Source of the DNA: Chitinophaga parva
GTDB taxonomy: Bacteria > Bacteroidota > Bacteroidia > Chitinophagales > Chitinophagaceae
DNA length: 64,000 bases
Direction of reading: 5' to 3'
Assembly (NCBI RefSeq): GCF_003071345.1
Contig: NZ_QCYK01000001.1
Location: 1,860,001-1,924,000, forward strand
How positions within the stretch are numbered: the stretch's first letter is position 1; each line of letters opens with the position of its first letter. The notes under the pieces were generated by a model. That model had not been told where the DNA came from. It was given only the letters and a program-made list of their open reading frames with translations, and searched no databases. Positions 35,977 through 44,709 of this stretch are shown here, one piece after another. Made by a program: the position numbers and the translations under genes.

Positions 35977-35990
35977 TACGGGTTCCCGTA
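35977..35990. promoter_or_regulatory. Palindrome TACGGGTTCCCGTA upstream of cas9 (shared motif, site 2)
   Basis: Perfect 14-bp inverted repeat 59 bp before the cas9 ATG and ~90 bp before the tracrRNA promoter. Matches the site at 6656-6669 at 12 of 14 positions, differing only in the central two. Confidence 0.5.
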
Positions 35991-36054
35991 TTTTGAAAGC
36001 ATAAGGGTGGTGATCCGGTGAAGCGGTCCAAAATCTGTATTCACCATTGGATGA

Positions 36055-36088
36055 TTTCTTTTTTTTTTAGATAATAACCCTATATTTG
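36055..36088 (+). promoter_or_regulatory. tracrRNA promoter
   Basis: A perfect Bacteroidota -7 element TATATTTG (consensus TAnnTTTG) at 36081-36088 and a T-rich -33 region (TTTC, about 36055-36058). The expected start is 4-7 bases downstream, at the beginning of the anti-repeat. Confidence 0.65.
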
Positions 36089-36090
36089 CC

Positions 36091-36166
36091 TTGAAAGCAA
36101 ATCACAATAAGGATTATTCCGTTGTGAAAACATTAAGTTGCCCTCGACTTCGACGGGGGCTTTTTT
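36091..36166 (+). ncRNA. tracrRNA of the type II-C system
   Basis: Anti-repeat TTGAAAGCAAATCACAA (36091-36107) is the exact reverse complement of repeat positions 2-18, and the next base extends pairing by a G-U. A small GGATTATTCC hairpin (36111-36120), GTTGTGAAAAC, and a GC-rich terminator hairpin (36140-36160) with TTTTTT (36161-36166) follow. Length about 75 nt. It pairs with pre-crRNA for loading into Cas9 and, by family knowledge, RNase III processing. Because it must pair with the crRNA, it fixes the array's functional strand as plus. Confidence 0.9.
36140..36166 (+). terminator. tracrRNA terminator
   Basis: GCCCTCG pairs with CGGGGGC (one G-T pair), a short loop, then six T. Nothing gene-like is seen in 36167-36352. 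Confidence 0.8.
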
Positions 36167-36352
36167 ATGCTTCAAACTTTCAAGTTGAAAAGCAAAGTCG
36201 GGTGCTAATACAGTTTCTCTCATAGCGTATTTGCAAGGATCAATTTCAAACAATCATTACTATAGATCTTGGGGTTGCAGTCATAGGAGGGGTGCGCCAC
36301 AGCGATCTAGTCTTACAAATCAAGACAATTCTTCCCATTCCACCAAATACAA

Positions 36353-36380
36353 AAGCCCGGCCGCTCCCGCAGCCAGGCTT
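36353..36380 (-). terminator. Likely terminator of hpf
   Basis: AAGCCcGGC (36353-36361) and GCCaGGCTT (36372-36380) form a stem with one mismatch, preceded on the plus strand by an A-rich stretch that gives a short U run on the minus strand. It lies 30 bp after the hpf stop. Confidence 0.45.
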
Positions 36381-36410
36381 CTCAAAAAATATACAAAGTA
36401 CAAGTCTTTC

Positions 36411-36797
36411 CTACTTCACCACATCTTCCAGCTCCACATCTCCATCCGCATCCTCCTCCGCCTGTATGATCGCATCCTGGATCTGATCCCGGTTGCCCTT
36501 TCTCCGGTCTACACTTTTCTCCTTCAGTTTCTGCAGGTCAGAAAACAATACGTCCACACACTCACTCACCGACGTTTCAAAATAAGCGCTGTGTTTTTTT
36601 ACAAATGGATCCTTACCCGGCATCTCCAGTTTGATCTCGCAATAATTAAACGCAGGGTCACCTTCTGCCGCTTCTTTGTACAGGGTCACCGTCGCACTGA
36701 TCACGCGGTCATTTTTCAGGGTCTGTAATTTTTCGCGGACAAACGCTTCCAGCGCGGCGCTGGCGGTGAAACCCAATGATTGAATAACTATTTCCAT
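36411..36797 (-). CDS. hpf: Ribosome hibernation factor, HPF/RaiA family
   Basis: 128 residues, HPF/RaiA (S30AE) domain: MEIVIQSLGFTASAALEAFVREKLQTL, then strands around VISATVTLYKEA and YCEIKLEMPGKD with a basic FVKKHSAYFETSVSECVDVL helix. An acidic C-terminal tail (EEDADGDVELEDVV) replaces the long-HPF extension. Binds the 30S subunit A/P-site region to store ribosomes in stationary phase. Confidence 0.85.
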   Translation of the reverse strand: MEIVIQSLGFTASAALEAFVREKLQTLKNDRVISATVTLYKEAAEGDPAFNYCEIKLEMPGKDPFVKKHSAYFETSVSECVDVLFSDLQKLKEKSVDRRKGNRDQIQDAIIQAEEDADGDVELEDVVK

Positions 36798-36859
36798 ATG
36801 AAAACGCTTTTGCTACAAGGTGCCGCTAACACCGTGCCAGCATGGCCGCCAGCACGGTA

Positions 36860-37174
36860 TTATTGATGAAACTGTAATTTTCGCAGCATCTGCTCACACA
36901 TGGCATCTGCATATACCCCATAGGCACTTACCAGTATACCCTTTATGGCATACAGAGGCGACGCAATGGCATACACTACGTTCTCATCGCCGGGATCTGT
37001 TTCGCCTTCAAACCGGAACACATAATCGATCTGGAAGTCTGCTGGATAAAGTACCAGCTGCCCCTCCGCGTAACGGAGGCAAGTGTCTTCCAGGTTCAGG
37101 TCATAACTATAGCCCAGCTGGCGCAGGCCGGCCACTGCTTCAGACATCGTATCAAAAGTAGGTTGTGTTGTCAT
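36860..37174 (-). CDS. Conserved small protein often mislabelled phosphoribosylpyrophosphate synthetase
   Basis: 104 residues: FDTMSEAVAGLRQLGYSYDLN, LYPADFQIDYVFRFEGETDPGD, VVYAIASPLYAIKGILVSAYGVYAD. This is a compact Bacteroidota family whose database name is, from memory, frequently phosphoribosylpyrophosphate synthetase, yet it has none of that enzyme's PRPP or ATP motifs and is a third of its size. Real function unknown. Followed by hpf 62 bp on, same strand. Confidence 0.65.
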   Translation of the reverse strand: MTTQPTFDTMSEAVAGLRQLGYSYDLNLEDTCLRYAEGQLVLYPADFQIDYVFRFEGETDPGDENVVYAIASPLYAIKGILVSAYGVYADAMCEQMLRKLQFHQ

Positions 37175-37339
37175 TGTAAAGAAAGCTGTTTGGTCAAAAA
37201 CAAAGGTAAGTGCCCGCCACGGGGCACACTTGTATTTACCCGTTTATTTGTGGTAAGGCGGCCGGTGAATTGCCGAGTGGGCCATTTAAAACAAGTAATT
37301 GAAAACCATATTTCCAGCGTAATATTTCATTTATAAAAC

Positions 37340-37355
37340 TTACGAAATACCGTAA
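37340..37355. promoter_or_regulatory. Palindromic site TTACGAAATACCGTAA (shared motif, site 3)
   Basis: Inverted arms TTACG/CGTAA around six bases, 92 bp before the sigma-54 activator gene. It differs in one position from the site at 42706-42721. Confidence 0.55.
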
Positions 37356-37447
37356 ATTTATGCCGGATTGGGCCGCCTTGTCAAAACTATACCAAACTTG
37401 CGCCCGCATTCCGTCCATACCAGCAGCACCTCCTAAATTTGTAAGGC

Positions 37448-38968
37448 ATGAAAAACAAGGACACCCTATCAACGACCGACAGCATGCGCGCGCATTGGGA
37501 ACAAAAGGAAAAAGAGCAGTCCCTGCAACTGGCCTTTTGCGGGGCCCTGGCAGTGGTGCGCCATCGCAAAGAGCTGGTAACTGTCCTGCAGAAGCGGCTT
37601 CCGGCGCATGATGCCATGGTGCTCACCGTTTACAACGAAGCCGCTGGTACGTACCACAACCTGCTGGAGAATGAAATGTCTGTTGCCGCTGCTCCCTGGT
37701 ATGTACAGCTTTACAAAGAAGCTGCTGTCAGTCGTGTTACACCGTCCTCATTGGAAATGCCGGTGCCGGCTGCTTTCCTGCATTACCCTAATATTGCCGC
37801 TTTACCATTACCGGGTATGGGTATTTTTTTCCTGCTGCGCAAAGGGGCTCAACCCCTGGAAATGCCCGAGCAGCGACTATTACAGGCTATTGCGCCGCAG
37901 CTTAGCATCACCGTGACCAACATCCTGGCCATCGCGGAAATTGCCCGTTATAAACAACAGGTCCTGGAAGAAACGCTGTACCTGCAGGAGGAACGCAACC
38001 TGGGCCACCAGTTCACGGAGCTGGTAGGCAACAGCATGGCCATGCAGCGCGTGTTCCACATGGTATCGCAGGTAGGGCCTACAGATACGGGCGTGCTGCT
38101 CCTGGGCGAAACCGGTACGGGCAAAGAGTTGATCGCACGTGCTATCCACCGGGCATCTCCCCGGGGCGACCGGCTCATGATCAAGGTGAACTGTGCTGCC
38201 CTGCCTGCGGCGCTGATAGAAAGTGAATTGTTTGGTCATGAAAAGGGCGCCTTTACCGGTGCGTTGGAAAAACGCATTGGCAAGTTTGAGATGGCCAATA
38301 ACAGCACATTATTCCTCGATGAGATCGGGGAGCTGCCACTGGAGCTGCAAGTAAAGCTGCTACGGGCATTGCAGGAGAAGGAGATTGAACGCATTGGCGG
38401 TAAAGGCACCATGAAAGTGAATGTGCGCATCATTGCCGCCACCAATCGTAATCTGCTGCGCGAAGTAGAAGCAGGGCGTTTCCGCAGCGACCTGTATTAC
38501 CGCCTTAATATTTTCCCCATCACCTTACCACCCCTGCGCGACAGGCGGGAAGATATCCCCGACCTGGCCATGCATTTTGTGCGGCGCGTGGCCCGCAGTG
38601 CAGGCAAGCCCATTCTGCACATGGCGCCCAAAGCGATGGAGGAGTTGCAGGCCTATCACTGGCCCGGCAATGTGCGGGAGCTCGAACATACCATAGAACG
38701 CAGTGTGCTGCTGGCTTCCGGCGATACGGTGAAAAAGCTGTTCCTGCCCAGGGGCCCACAGCGTACGGTGGTGGTTACAGAAGAACTGGTGGTAAAGCCC
38801 CTGCACGTAATGGAAAAGGAATACATTCTGCAAGTGGTGAAGCAGTGTAACGGCCGTATATCCGGCCCCAAAGGCGCCGCCGTGAAACTGCGCCTGCCGG
38901 CTACTACGTTGATCTCCCGCATGCAAAAACTCGGTATTCGTAAAGAACATTTTGTAACCACTGCCTGA
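37448..38968 (+). CDS. Sigma-54-dependent transcriptional activator with N-terminal GAF-like sensor
   Basis: 506 residues. N-terminal ~170 residues resemble a GAF-like domain (AFCGALAVVRHRKELVTVLQ to LSITVTNILAIAEIARYKQQ). The AAA+ domain has Walker A GETGTGKE, the sigma-54 contact loop GAFTGA, Walker B TLFLDEIGEL and arginine finger region RSDLYYRLNIFPI. A Fis-type HTH ends the protein (GRISGPKGAAVKLRLPATTLISRM). No receiver domain, so it senses through the GAF-like part. Closely related in its AAA+ region to the response regulator convergent at 38969. Confidence 0.88.
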   Translation: MKNKDTLSTTDSMRAHWEQKEKEQSLQLAFCGALAVVRHRKELVTVLQKRLPAHDAMVLTVYNEAAGTYHNLLENEMSVAAAPWYVQLYKEAAVSRVTPSSLEMPVPAAFLHYPNIAALPLPGMGIFFLLRKGAQPLEMPEQRLLQAIAPQLSITVTNILAIAEIARYKQQVLEETLYLQEERNLGHQFTELVGNSMAMQRVFHMVSQVGPTDTGVLLLGETGTGKELIARAIHRASPRGDRLMIKVNCAALPAALIESELFGHEKGAFTGALEKRIGKFEMANNSTLFLDEIGELPLELQVKLLRALQEKEIERIGGKGTMKVNVRIIAATNRNLLREVEAGRFRSDLYYRLNIFPITLPPLRDRREDIPDLAMHFVRRVARSAGKPILHMAPKAMEELQAYHWPGNVRELEHTIERSVLLASGDTVKKLFLPRGPQRTVVVTEELVVKPLHVMEKEYILQVVKQCNGRISGPKGAAVKLRLPATTLISRMQKLGIRKEHFVTTA

Positions 38969-40345
38969 TCAGGCGTAGCCTTGTTTTATACCCAGTTTCT
39001 TCATTTTTGAATACAGCGTAGTGGCCGGAATGTGCAATGCCTCCGCGGCGCCGCCCGGCCCAAACACTTTGCCATGGCAGGTTTTCAGTGCGTGCAGGAT
39101 GTGCTGGCGCTCTACTTCTTCGAGCGTTTGCAGGCGGCCTGCCGCGGGAGTGCCGGCAGTGTGCAGCTCCGGCAGTTCTACCTGCGTAAGCATAGTGCCT
39201 TCCGTCATCAGTACTTGTCTTTCTATTACATGCTCCAGTTCCCGCACATTGCCGGGCCAGTTGTATTGCCGTAGCTGTTGTAGTACCGGCTCCGTAATGG
39301 TGTTCACTTTTTTGCGGGCCTGGTGGGCGTACCGGCGCAGGAAATGCATAGCCAGTGCTGCAATGTCTTCCCGGCGTTCCCGCAAAGGGGGTAGCGGCAG
39401 GGGAAATACATTCAGGCGGTAATACAGGTCCAGCCTGAATTTGCCATTGGCCACCTCTTTCTCCAGGTCGCGGTTAGTGGCGGCTATAATGCGTACCTGG
39501 ATCTGTATGGGCGATTCGCTTCCCAGCCTTTCAATTTCTTTTTCCTGGAGCACCCGCAGGATCTTGGCTTGCGCTTCCAATGAAAGTTCGCCGATCTCGT
39601 CCAGGAAAATAGTGCCGTTGTCCGCCTGCTCAAACTTGCCGACACGGCGTTGCTGCGCGCCGGTGAATGCGCCTTTCTCATAGCCGAACAGCTCACTTTC
39701 AATCAGCGCAGCGGGCAACGCGGCGCAATTCACCGTAACCATGGGCTTTTGATGGTGGGCGGATAACTGGTGGATGGCCTGCGCCACTTTCTCTTTGCCG
39801 GTGCCGCTTTCGCCGGTAATGAGCACGGAGGTTGCTGTAGGCGCTACCAGCGCTATTTTTTCCATTACCCTGGCCAGCGCCGGGCTTTCACCAATAAGGC
39901 CCAGCATGGATCGTATGTCTTCCACGGGTGCCGGCGTGGTTGCTGCCGGAGCCAGGTTACTGGCTTCCACTTTCACGCGGTAACGGGCTATGTCCAGCAT
40001 CACCAGCAGGTCGCGCTCCCGGAATGGTTTTATCAGGAAGCCGTAAGGGGTGGTTATCTTCACGGCTTCCAGGGTTACGGCGTCTGTGTTGGCAGAGATA
40101 TAAAGAAAAGGAATGCCTGCTTCATTGAGCTCCTGCGCCAGCACGGTGCCGGCCAGCGGGCCTTTGAGGATAATATCCAGCAGCACCCAGTCTGGTCTTT
40201 CCAGTGCCAGCAGGGTGCGGGCCTGCGCCACGGAAGAAGCCACGCCCAGCACCCGGTAACCCGCTTTTTGCAGGATAATGCGCAGGTCATTAGCCACGAT
40301 AAATTCATCTTCTACAATCAGTATTTTTTCTGGTATTACTGGCAT
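38969..40345 (-). CDS. NtrC-type response regulator (receiver-AAA+-Fis HTH)
   Basis: Start chosen at ATG 40345 (MPVIPEKILIVEDEFIV), one base after the kinase stop, in preference to an ATG 27 bases upstream inside the kinase gene. 458 residues. Receiver with acidic VEDEF and phospho-acceptor Asp in DWVLLDIIL; AAA+ with GESGTGKE, GAFTGA and TIFLDEIGEL; C-terminal Fis HTH (GKVFGPGGAAEALHIPATTLYSKM). Activates RNA polymerase-sigma-54 upon phosphorylation. Operon with the sensor kinase upstream. Confidence 0.88.
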   Translation of the reverse strand: MPVIPEKILIVEDEFIVANDLRIILQKAGYRVLGVASSVAQARTLLALERPDWVLLDIILKGPLAGTVLAQELNEAGIPFLYISANTDAVTLEAVKITTPYGFLIKPFRERDLLVMLDIARYRVKVEASNLAPAATTPAPVEDIRSMLGLIGESPALARVMEKIALVAPTATSVLITGESGTGKEKVAQAIHQLSAHHQKPMVTVNCAALPAALIESELFGYEKGAFTGAQQRRVGKFEQADNGTIFLDEIGELSLEAQAKILRVLQEKEIERLGSESPIQIQVRIIAATNRDLEKEVANGKFRLDLYYRLNVFPLPLPPLRERREDIAALAMHFLRRYAHQARKKVNTITEPVLQQLRQYNWPGNVRELEHVIERQVLMTEGTMLTQVELPELHTAGTPAAGRLQTLEEVERQHILHALKTCHGKVFGPGGAAEALHIPATTLYSKMKKLGIKQGYA

Positions 40346-40346
40346 G

Positions 40347-42623
40347 TCACGCGCGTGTTTGTGTATCCTCAACTGTTTGTATCTCTTCGCGTTTGCTAAA
40401 AGTGATATGGATGGAAAGCCCGTCCCTGGCCACTATGGTAAGGGCGCCATCCACCTGCTCTGCCAGTCCCCGCATGAGAGACATACCCAGTGACTGGCTT
40501 TCATACACATTAAAATTGGCCGGCAGGCCTACTCCATTATCTGTAATGCTTAGCTGGAAACGCCCATCGTGCAAGGGTTGCAGGCTTATGTTGATCAGTC
40601 CCCTGCGTTTGTCCGGGAATGCATATTTGATCGCGTTGCTGATGGCTTCATTCAGGATAAGGCCCAGGGGCACGGCCTGCGCTACATCCAGTTGCAATGG
40701 TGCAGTGTCTATGACAAACCGGATCTGCTGGCCGGTATCAAACGATGCCTGCATGTACCCTGCCAGCTCGCAGATGTACCATTGCATGTCTATACTAGCC
40801 AGGTTGTCCGACTGGTACAGCTTCTGGTGGATGAGGGACATGGCATACATGCGGTGCTGGCTGTTGCGGATGGCGCTCAGTGCATCTTCATTATTGAGAT
40901 AGGCAGATTGGGAATTGAGCAGGCTGATAACGATCTGCAGGTTGTTCTTCACACGGTGATGGATCTCGCGCAGCAGCCACTCTTTATCTGTGAGCAGTTT
41001 TTTCAGCAGCTCGTTCTGTGCATTGATCTCATTTTGCTTTTGCTGCAATTGCAGGTGACTGCGTTGCTTGGTGCGGTAGCGGTTATAGATCAATGCCAGT
41101 AAGGCCAGCAACATGCAAATGCCCGCCAGCACTACGTTTCGGATCACCTGCTCCTGGCGCAGCGAGGTGGTTTGCAACTGGTTCTGTTTAGAGAGCAATT
41201 GTATGTCCTTGTCTTTCCGCTCCAGGTCAAACTGCGCGCGCATGGTGGCTATCAGGCGGCTTTGCGCGGTATTGGTACGGGCATCATAGCCTGCTTTATA
41301 GCGCTGGTAATGCCTGATGGCGCTGGCCAGGTGGCCCATAGCAGAATCGGCGCGGAAGTAGAGCTCTTCCGCCAGCGATACCTGCGGGCTGTTGCCAAAT
41401 TTGCTGTAGTAGCCGATGTACTCATCCAGCATGCGATAGGTATCCGGGTAGTGGCCGGTGGCCTGCATGTACCGGACCATGGGCAGCAGTATGCCTACCT
41501 GTTCATCTTTTTGGGTAGCTACTTCGTGATAGTACTTTACCAGCATTTCATAATAGGGCTGGGCTGCTTTCACTTCCCGGTTAGCGACAAATACATTCAC
41601 ACAGGTCATGGCCACGCTCAATTTGCCGCTGAATACGCCTTTCGGCATCAGGTCCCGCACGGTGGCTTTCATCAGGGCGGATGCCGCGGCAGTATTGCCC
41701 AGCGTGTTGTAGATGCTGGCAATGTTACAATTGAGGATGGCGGCAGAAGCGGTATCCTGTTGCCGGATGGCTCCCTGCGCTGCTTTTTTCAGGTACACCA
41801 AAGACTGGTCAAAATCGCGCATGGCACTGTACAGGATGGCCATGCGGTTGTATACTTCCACCAGCTGCTGGGTTTCGTCATGCTGGTCTTCCACACTGTT
41901 CACGGCCAGTTGTGCATAACGCAGGGCCATCGGATAATCGCCGGCTTCGCGGTAGTTTTCTTCTATCAAAATATAAATGCCCGCTACATCCTTGGAATGG
42001 ATGGAGCGGGCCAGGGTAAGCGCGCGGTCCAGCAATATGGCGGCGGTATCGTGGCGGGCTTTGAACTGGTAGATCTCTGCGATGGTCTTCAGCATACCCG
42101 CTTCATCGGCGATGCTGCCGGTTTCGTGGAAAATAGCCTCCGCCTTCTGCATGCAGGCCAGTTTTTTATCAAAGTTCTCCCCGTCATTGCCGTACCAGAA
42201 TCCCCGGTCCATGTAGATGTATCCTTCCAGCTTGCGGAAATGTCCCTGTTGCGCCAGGCGTAGCGCGTCATCCATTTTCGCGGCGGCAGCATCATTCTGG
42301 CCACGTTCCCGCAGGATGCGCGCCTGGAGGAATACGGCTTCCGCCACCCCTTCAGGGAAGTGCAGGTATTGCGCCAGCGCCAGGCCCTGGCCCTGCAGCA
42401 GGGCTGCGCTGTCCAGGTCGTGCGGCAATTCCCCCATTTTACGGAGGTAATAGTCGCCCAGGTGGATGTACTGCATGGCCCGGTTCGTGTCTGCCTGGCC
42501 ATGTGCCAGTTGTTGCTGTAGTACAACCGGGTCGTACCGCTCCTGGGCCCTGCCTGTTACAAGGCTCAGGCATAGGAGCAATGCACTGCCCCAGCGTAAG
42601 ATGTAGTGGTGTGTTGTAGACAT
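40347..42623 (-). CDS. TPR sensor histidine kinase (HisKA_2 type)
   Basis: 758 residues. Signal peptide (ALLLCLSLVTGRAQ), periplasmic TPR-like repeats to about residue 470, a transmembrane helix (VVLAGICMLLALLALIYNRY), coiled coil, HisKA_2 dimerisation domain with phospho-acceptor His in REIHHRVKNNLQ, and HATPase (LNEAISNAIKYAFP, DNGVGLP, SLGMSLMRGL). HisKA_2 kinases paired with NtrC-like regulators are less common than those paired with LytTR or NarL regulators. Probably transcribed from a promoter near the palindrome at 42706. Confidence 0.88.
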   Translation of the reverse strand: MSTTHHYILRWGSALLLCLSLVTGRAQERYDPVVLQQQLAHGQADTNRAMQYIHLGDYYLRKMGELPHDLDSAALLQGQGLALAQYLHFPEGVAEAVFLQARILRERGQNDAAAAKMDDALRLAQQGHFRKLEGYIYMDRGFWYGNDGENFDKKLACMQKAEAIFHETGSIADEAGMLKTIAEIYQFKARHDTAAILLDRALTLARSIHSKDVAGIYILIEENYREAGDYPMALRYAQLAVNSVEDQHDETQQLVEVYNRMAILYSAMRDFDQSLVYLKKAAQGAIRQQDTASAAILNCNIASIYNTLGNTAAASALMKATVRDLMPKGVFSGKLSVAMTCVNVFVANREVKAAQPYYEMLVKYYHEVATQKDEQVGILLPMVRYMQATGHYPDTYRMLDEYIGYYSKFGNSPQVSLAEELYFRADSAMGHLASAIRHYQRYKAGYDARTNTAQSRLIATMRAQFDLERKDKDIQLLSKQNQLQTTSLRQEQVIRNVVLAGICMLLALLALIYNRYRTKQRSHLQLQQKQNEINAQNELLKKLLTDKEWLLREIHHRVKNNLQIVISLLNSQSAYLNNEDALSAIRNSQHRMYAMSLIHQKLYQSDNLASIDMQWYICELAGYMQASFDTGQQIRFVIDTAPLQLDVAQAVPLGLILNEAISNAIKYAFPDKRRGLINISLQPLHDGRFQLSITDNGVGLPANFNVYESQSLGMSLMRGLAEQVDGALTIVARDGLSIHITFSKREEIQTVEDTQTRA

Positions 42624-42705
42624 GTGCCTTTCCTTTCCTATAACAGTGCCAGGTGTGAAACGGGCTGTCTGTCAATGTGTTACTGAATTAAGGCGCCAAA
42701 GGTAA

Positions 42706-42721
42706 TTACGAAATCCCGTAA
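42706..42721. promoter_or_regulatory. Palindromic site TTACGAAATCCCGTAA (shared motif, site 4)
   Basis: 83 bp before the sensor kinase start. 15 of 16 bases match the site upstream of the other sigma-54 activator (37340-37355). The remainder of 42624-42990 shows no gene. Confidence 0.55.
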
Positions 42722-42990
42722 AATAACGAAATGGCCGGAGCGGAGGAGGGCGGGAATTAGTGGCTGTTCAATTCTGTGCTTCAAAGATCTGCCACTTCGC
42801 GGAATGCACCAGGGGGCAATGGCGGCGATAAAGAAGGTGGTTGGGGCCATTTACGGGCCGTGTCATCCTGGCGGTGGAGCATGTATTTTACTGACGGGAA
42901 CAACGTGTTTCCGGGCGCCGTGGCTGTCCTTCTGGCGGGCATTTTAGTGGTATGGTTTTTATGTATATTCAGGGAAGGAAAAATCTCACT

Positions 42991-43356
42991 ATGTCATACA
43001 ACAAACTCACCAACGAAGAAGCCAGGGTGATCCTGCACAAAGGCACGGAACGCGCTTTTACCGGCGAGTATACCGACAATAAAGCCAGCGGTACGTACGT
43101 GTGCCGCCAGTGCAATGCACCCCTCTATCATTCCAAAGACAAATTCGAATCCCATTGCGGATGGCCCAGTTTCGACGACGAGATCCCGGGTGCCGTAAAA
43201 AGACTGCCGGATGCAGACGGCCGCCGTACAGAAATTGTGTGCGCCAACTGTGGAGGTCACCTGGGCCACGTGTTCACCGGTGAGCGGTTTACTGCTAAGA
43301 ATACCCGTCATTGCGTGAACTCCATTTCCATGCGTTTCGTTCCCGATAACGCATAA
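42991..43356 (+). CDS. msrB: Peptide-methionine (R)-S-oxide reductase MsrB
   Basis: Start taken at ATG 42991 ([20 protein letters not shown]), which matches the family; an in-frame ATG at 42952 adds a poor extension. 121 residues. Zn-binding CxxC pairs CRQC and CANC, substrate region [18 protein letters not shown], and catalytic Cys in RHCVNSISM. Reduces methionine-R-sulfoxide in proteins. Terminator at 43388. Confidence 0.93.
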   Translation: MSYNKLTNEEARVILHKGTERAFTGEYTDNKASGTYVCRQCNAPLYHSKDKFESHCGWPSFDDEIPGAVKRLPDADGRRTEIVCANCGGHLGHVFTGERFTAKNTRHCVNSISMRFVPDNA

Positions 43357-43387
43357 ACGACCAGCAAAAGTAGGTCAACATAAAAGT

Positions 43388-43420
43388 AAGCGGATGGTCC
43401 ACGGGGCCATTCGCTTTTTT
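43388..43420 (+). terminator. Intrinsic terminator after msrB
   Basis: 13-bp stem (43388-43400 with 43404-43416, two G-T pairs), loop ACG, then a T run to 43420. Confidence 0.75.
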
Positions 43421-43563
43421 ATGCCCGGCACTTTGGGAACCGCCATGGGCGCGCCTGGGTTACATTCTTAACTTGGGCTGCGTGGAAACTTGTATTACTT
43501 TTGACAGCATAAACTGTCGCATGAGCAAGCACTCCTTTTTCACGGCCCACTTTCCAGGGCCCC

Positions 43564-44628
43564 GTGTTCCGCGGGCTTATGCACCGAATGGCAAATGACT
43601 CAAAAAGACCGGACGTGAAAAAAAAATTATTCTTTTTGCTCTTATATTTCCTGGCAGCCGTGCCCCGGTTGCAGGGGCAGGATCTGAACAAGATGCTGCG
43701 GCTTTACGATGACAACGATGGGCTCAATATCCGTTTCCTGCCCACAGACCAGGCCTATACCAACGGTTTCCGCCTGGACCTGTTCTACACGAAAGACCAT
43801 CCCGATCACTTTTTCCTGGACCGGTGGGCGCCCAAGGCAGGCAAAGAAAGCGTGCAAACCTACGGCTGGTCTGCCACGCAATTGATGTTTACCCCGGACA
43901 GTCTTACCGATTACGATTACCGCCCCGATGACTACGCGTATTCCGCCGCCCTGTATGCCACCCACTCCGTGTATGCATTCAATCCTGTAAAACATTACGC
44001 TATTTTCTCAGAGCTGATCCTCGGTGTGCGCGGCCCCGCAGCCGGGGGAGAGGCTTCCCAGCGGTTCATCCATCGCCTGTTCCGTTTTGAGCGCCCGCAC
44101 GGATGGTCGCACCAGCTGGAAAACAAATTCCTGGTAAACCTGAATATGCGGTTTGAAAAACAGCTGGCGCAATGGGGCCCGCACGTGGAGCTGAGCGGTG
44201 GCACGCAGGCCAGTGCAGGTACCATGTTCAGTGGCCTGTCTTTATACCCATTACTAAGGATTGGCAAAATGCATAATTATTACAAGGGATACATTCAGCA
44301 GTTCAGTGATGTACGGCCAGCTAAAAGCCGCCGCCCGCGGGTGTTACAGGCCTACATTGTTTTCCGGCCGGAAGTGCAGTGGGTGATCAACAATAGCCTG
44401 CTGGACGGGCAACTGAAAGCGCAGGATCCTGAAGATGAATACAAGACCTTAACCGTGAACCGGCCCCGGGCCGGCATTCAAAAGCTGGTGTATGGGCTTA
44501 ATTATGGCGGCGTGATCAGCCTGGGTGCCTTCGGTTTGTCTTACATGCAGAATACTTCCACGGCGTTACTGAAGCATGGCTATAGCCACGAGTATGGCAA
44601 TATTTCCATTTATTATTCCTTCCGTTAG
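43564..44628 (+). CDS. LpxR-like outer-membrane lipid A deacylase (DUF2219)
   Basis: 354 residues (possible start also at 43588). Signal peptide KKKLFFLLLYFLAAVPRLQGQ, then the LpxR family N-terminal region NDGLNIRFLPTDQAYTNGFR with its conserved Asn/Asp and Thr-Asn, repeated amphipathic strands fitting a 12-strand barrel, and a terminal aromatic residue (ISIYYSFR) as expected for barrel assembly. Family members remove the 3'-acyloxyacyl chain of lipid A. The catalytic His cannot be assigned with confidence by eye. Confidence 0.78.
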   Translation: MFRGLMHRMANDSKRPDVKKKLFFLLLYFLAAVPRLQGQDLNKMLRLYDDNDGLNIRFLPTDQAYTNGFRLDLFYTKDHPDHFFLDRWAPKAGKESVQTYGWSATQLMFTPDSLTDYDYRPDDYAYSAALYATHSVYAFNPVKHYAIFSELILGVRGPAAGGEASQRFIHRLFRFERPHGWSHQLENKFLVNLNMRFEKQLAQWGPHVELSGGTQASAGTMFSGLSLYPLLRIGKMHNYYKGYIQQFSDVRPAKSRRPRVLQAYIVFRPEVQWVINNSLLDGQLKAQDPEDEYKTLTVNRPRAGIQKLVYGLNYGGVISLGAFGLSYMQNTSTALLKHGYSHEYGNISIYYSFR

Positions 44629-44709
44629 CATATTTGCAACAGTATGCGGCGGACGTTCCAGTCCTTACGGAATATGCAGGAGGAAGGATGCTGCGGACCT
44701 TATCGGGCC

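Noticed and set aside
36231..36728. 165-residue plus-strand frame over hpf
   Set aside because: Opposite strand of a clear HPF/RaiA gene; no independent support.
41172..42263. 363-residue plus-strand frame opposite the TPR kinase
   Set aside because: Antisense shadow; composition is rich in His, Gln and Val from the codons of the TPR protein and no family is recognisable.
42776..43030. 84-residue frame ahead of msrB
   Set aside because: Overlaps the msrB start in another frame and has no recognisable feature; the interval is better read as a promoter region.
42624..44640. Sigma-54 promoter near the sigma-54 regulators
   Set aside because: No convincing TGGCAC-N5-TTGC(A/T) was found; partial GGCAC strings lie in coding DNA.
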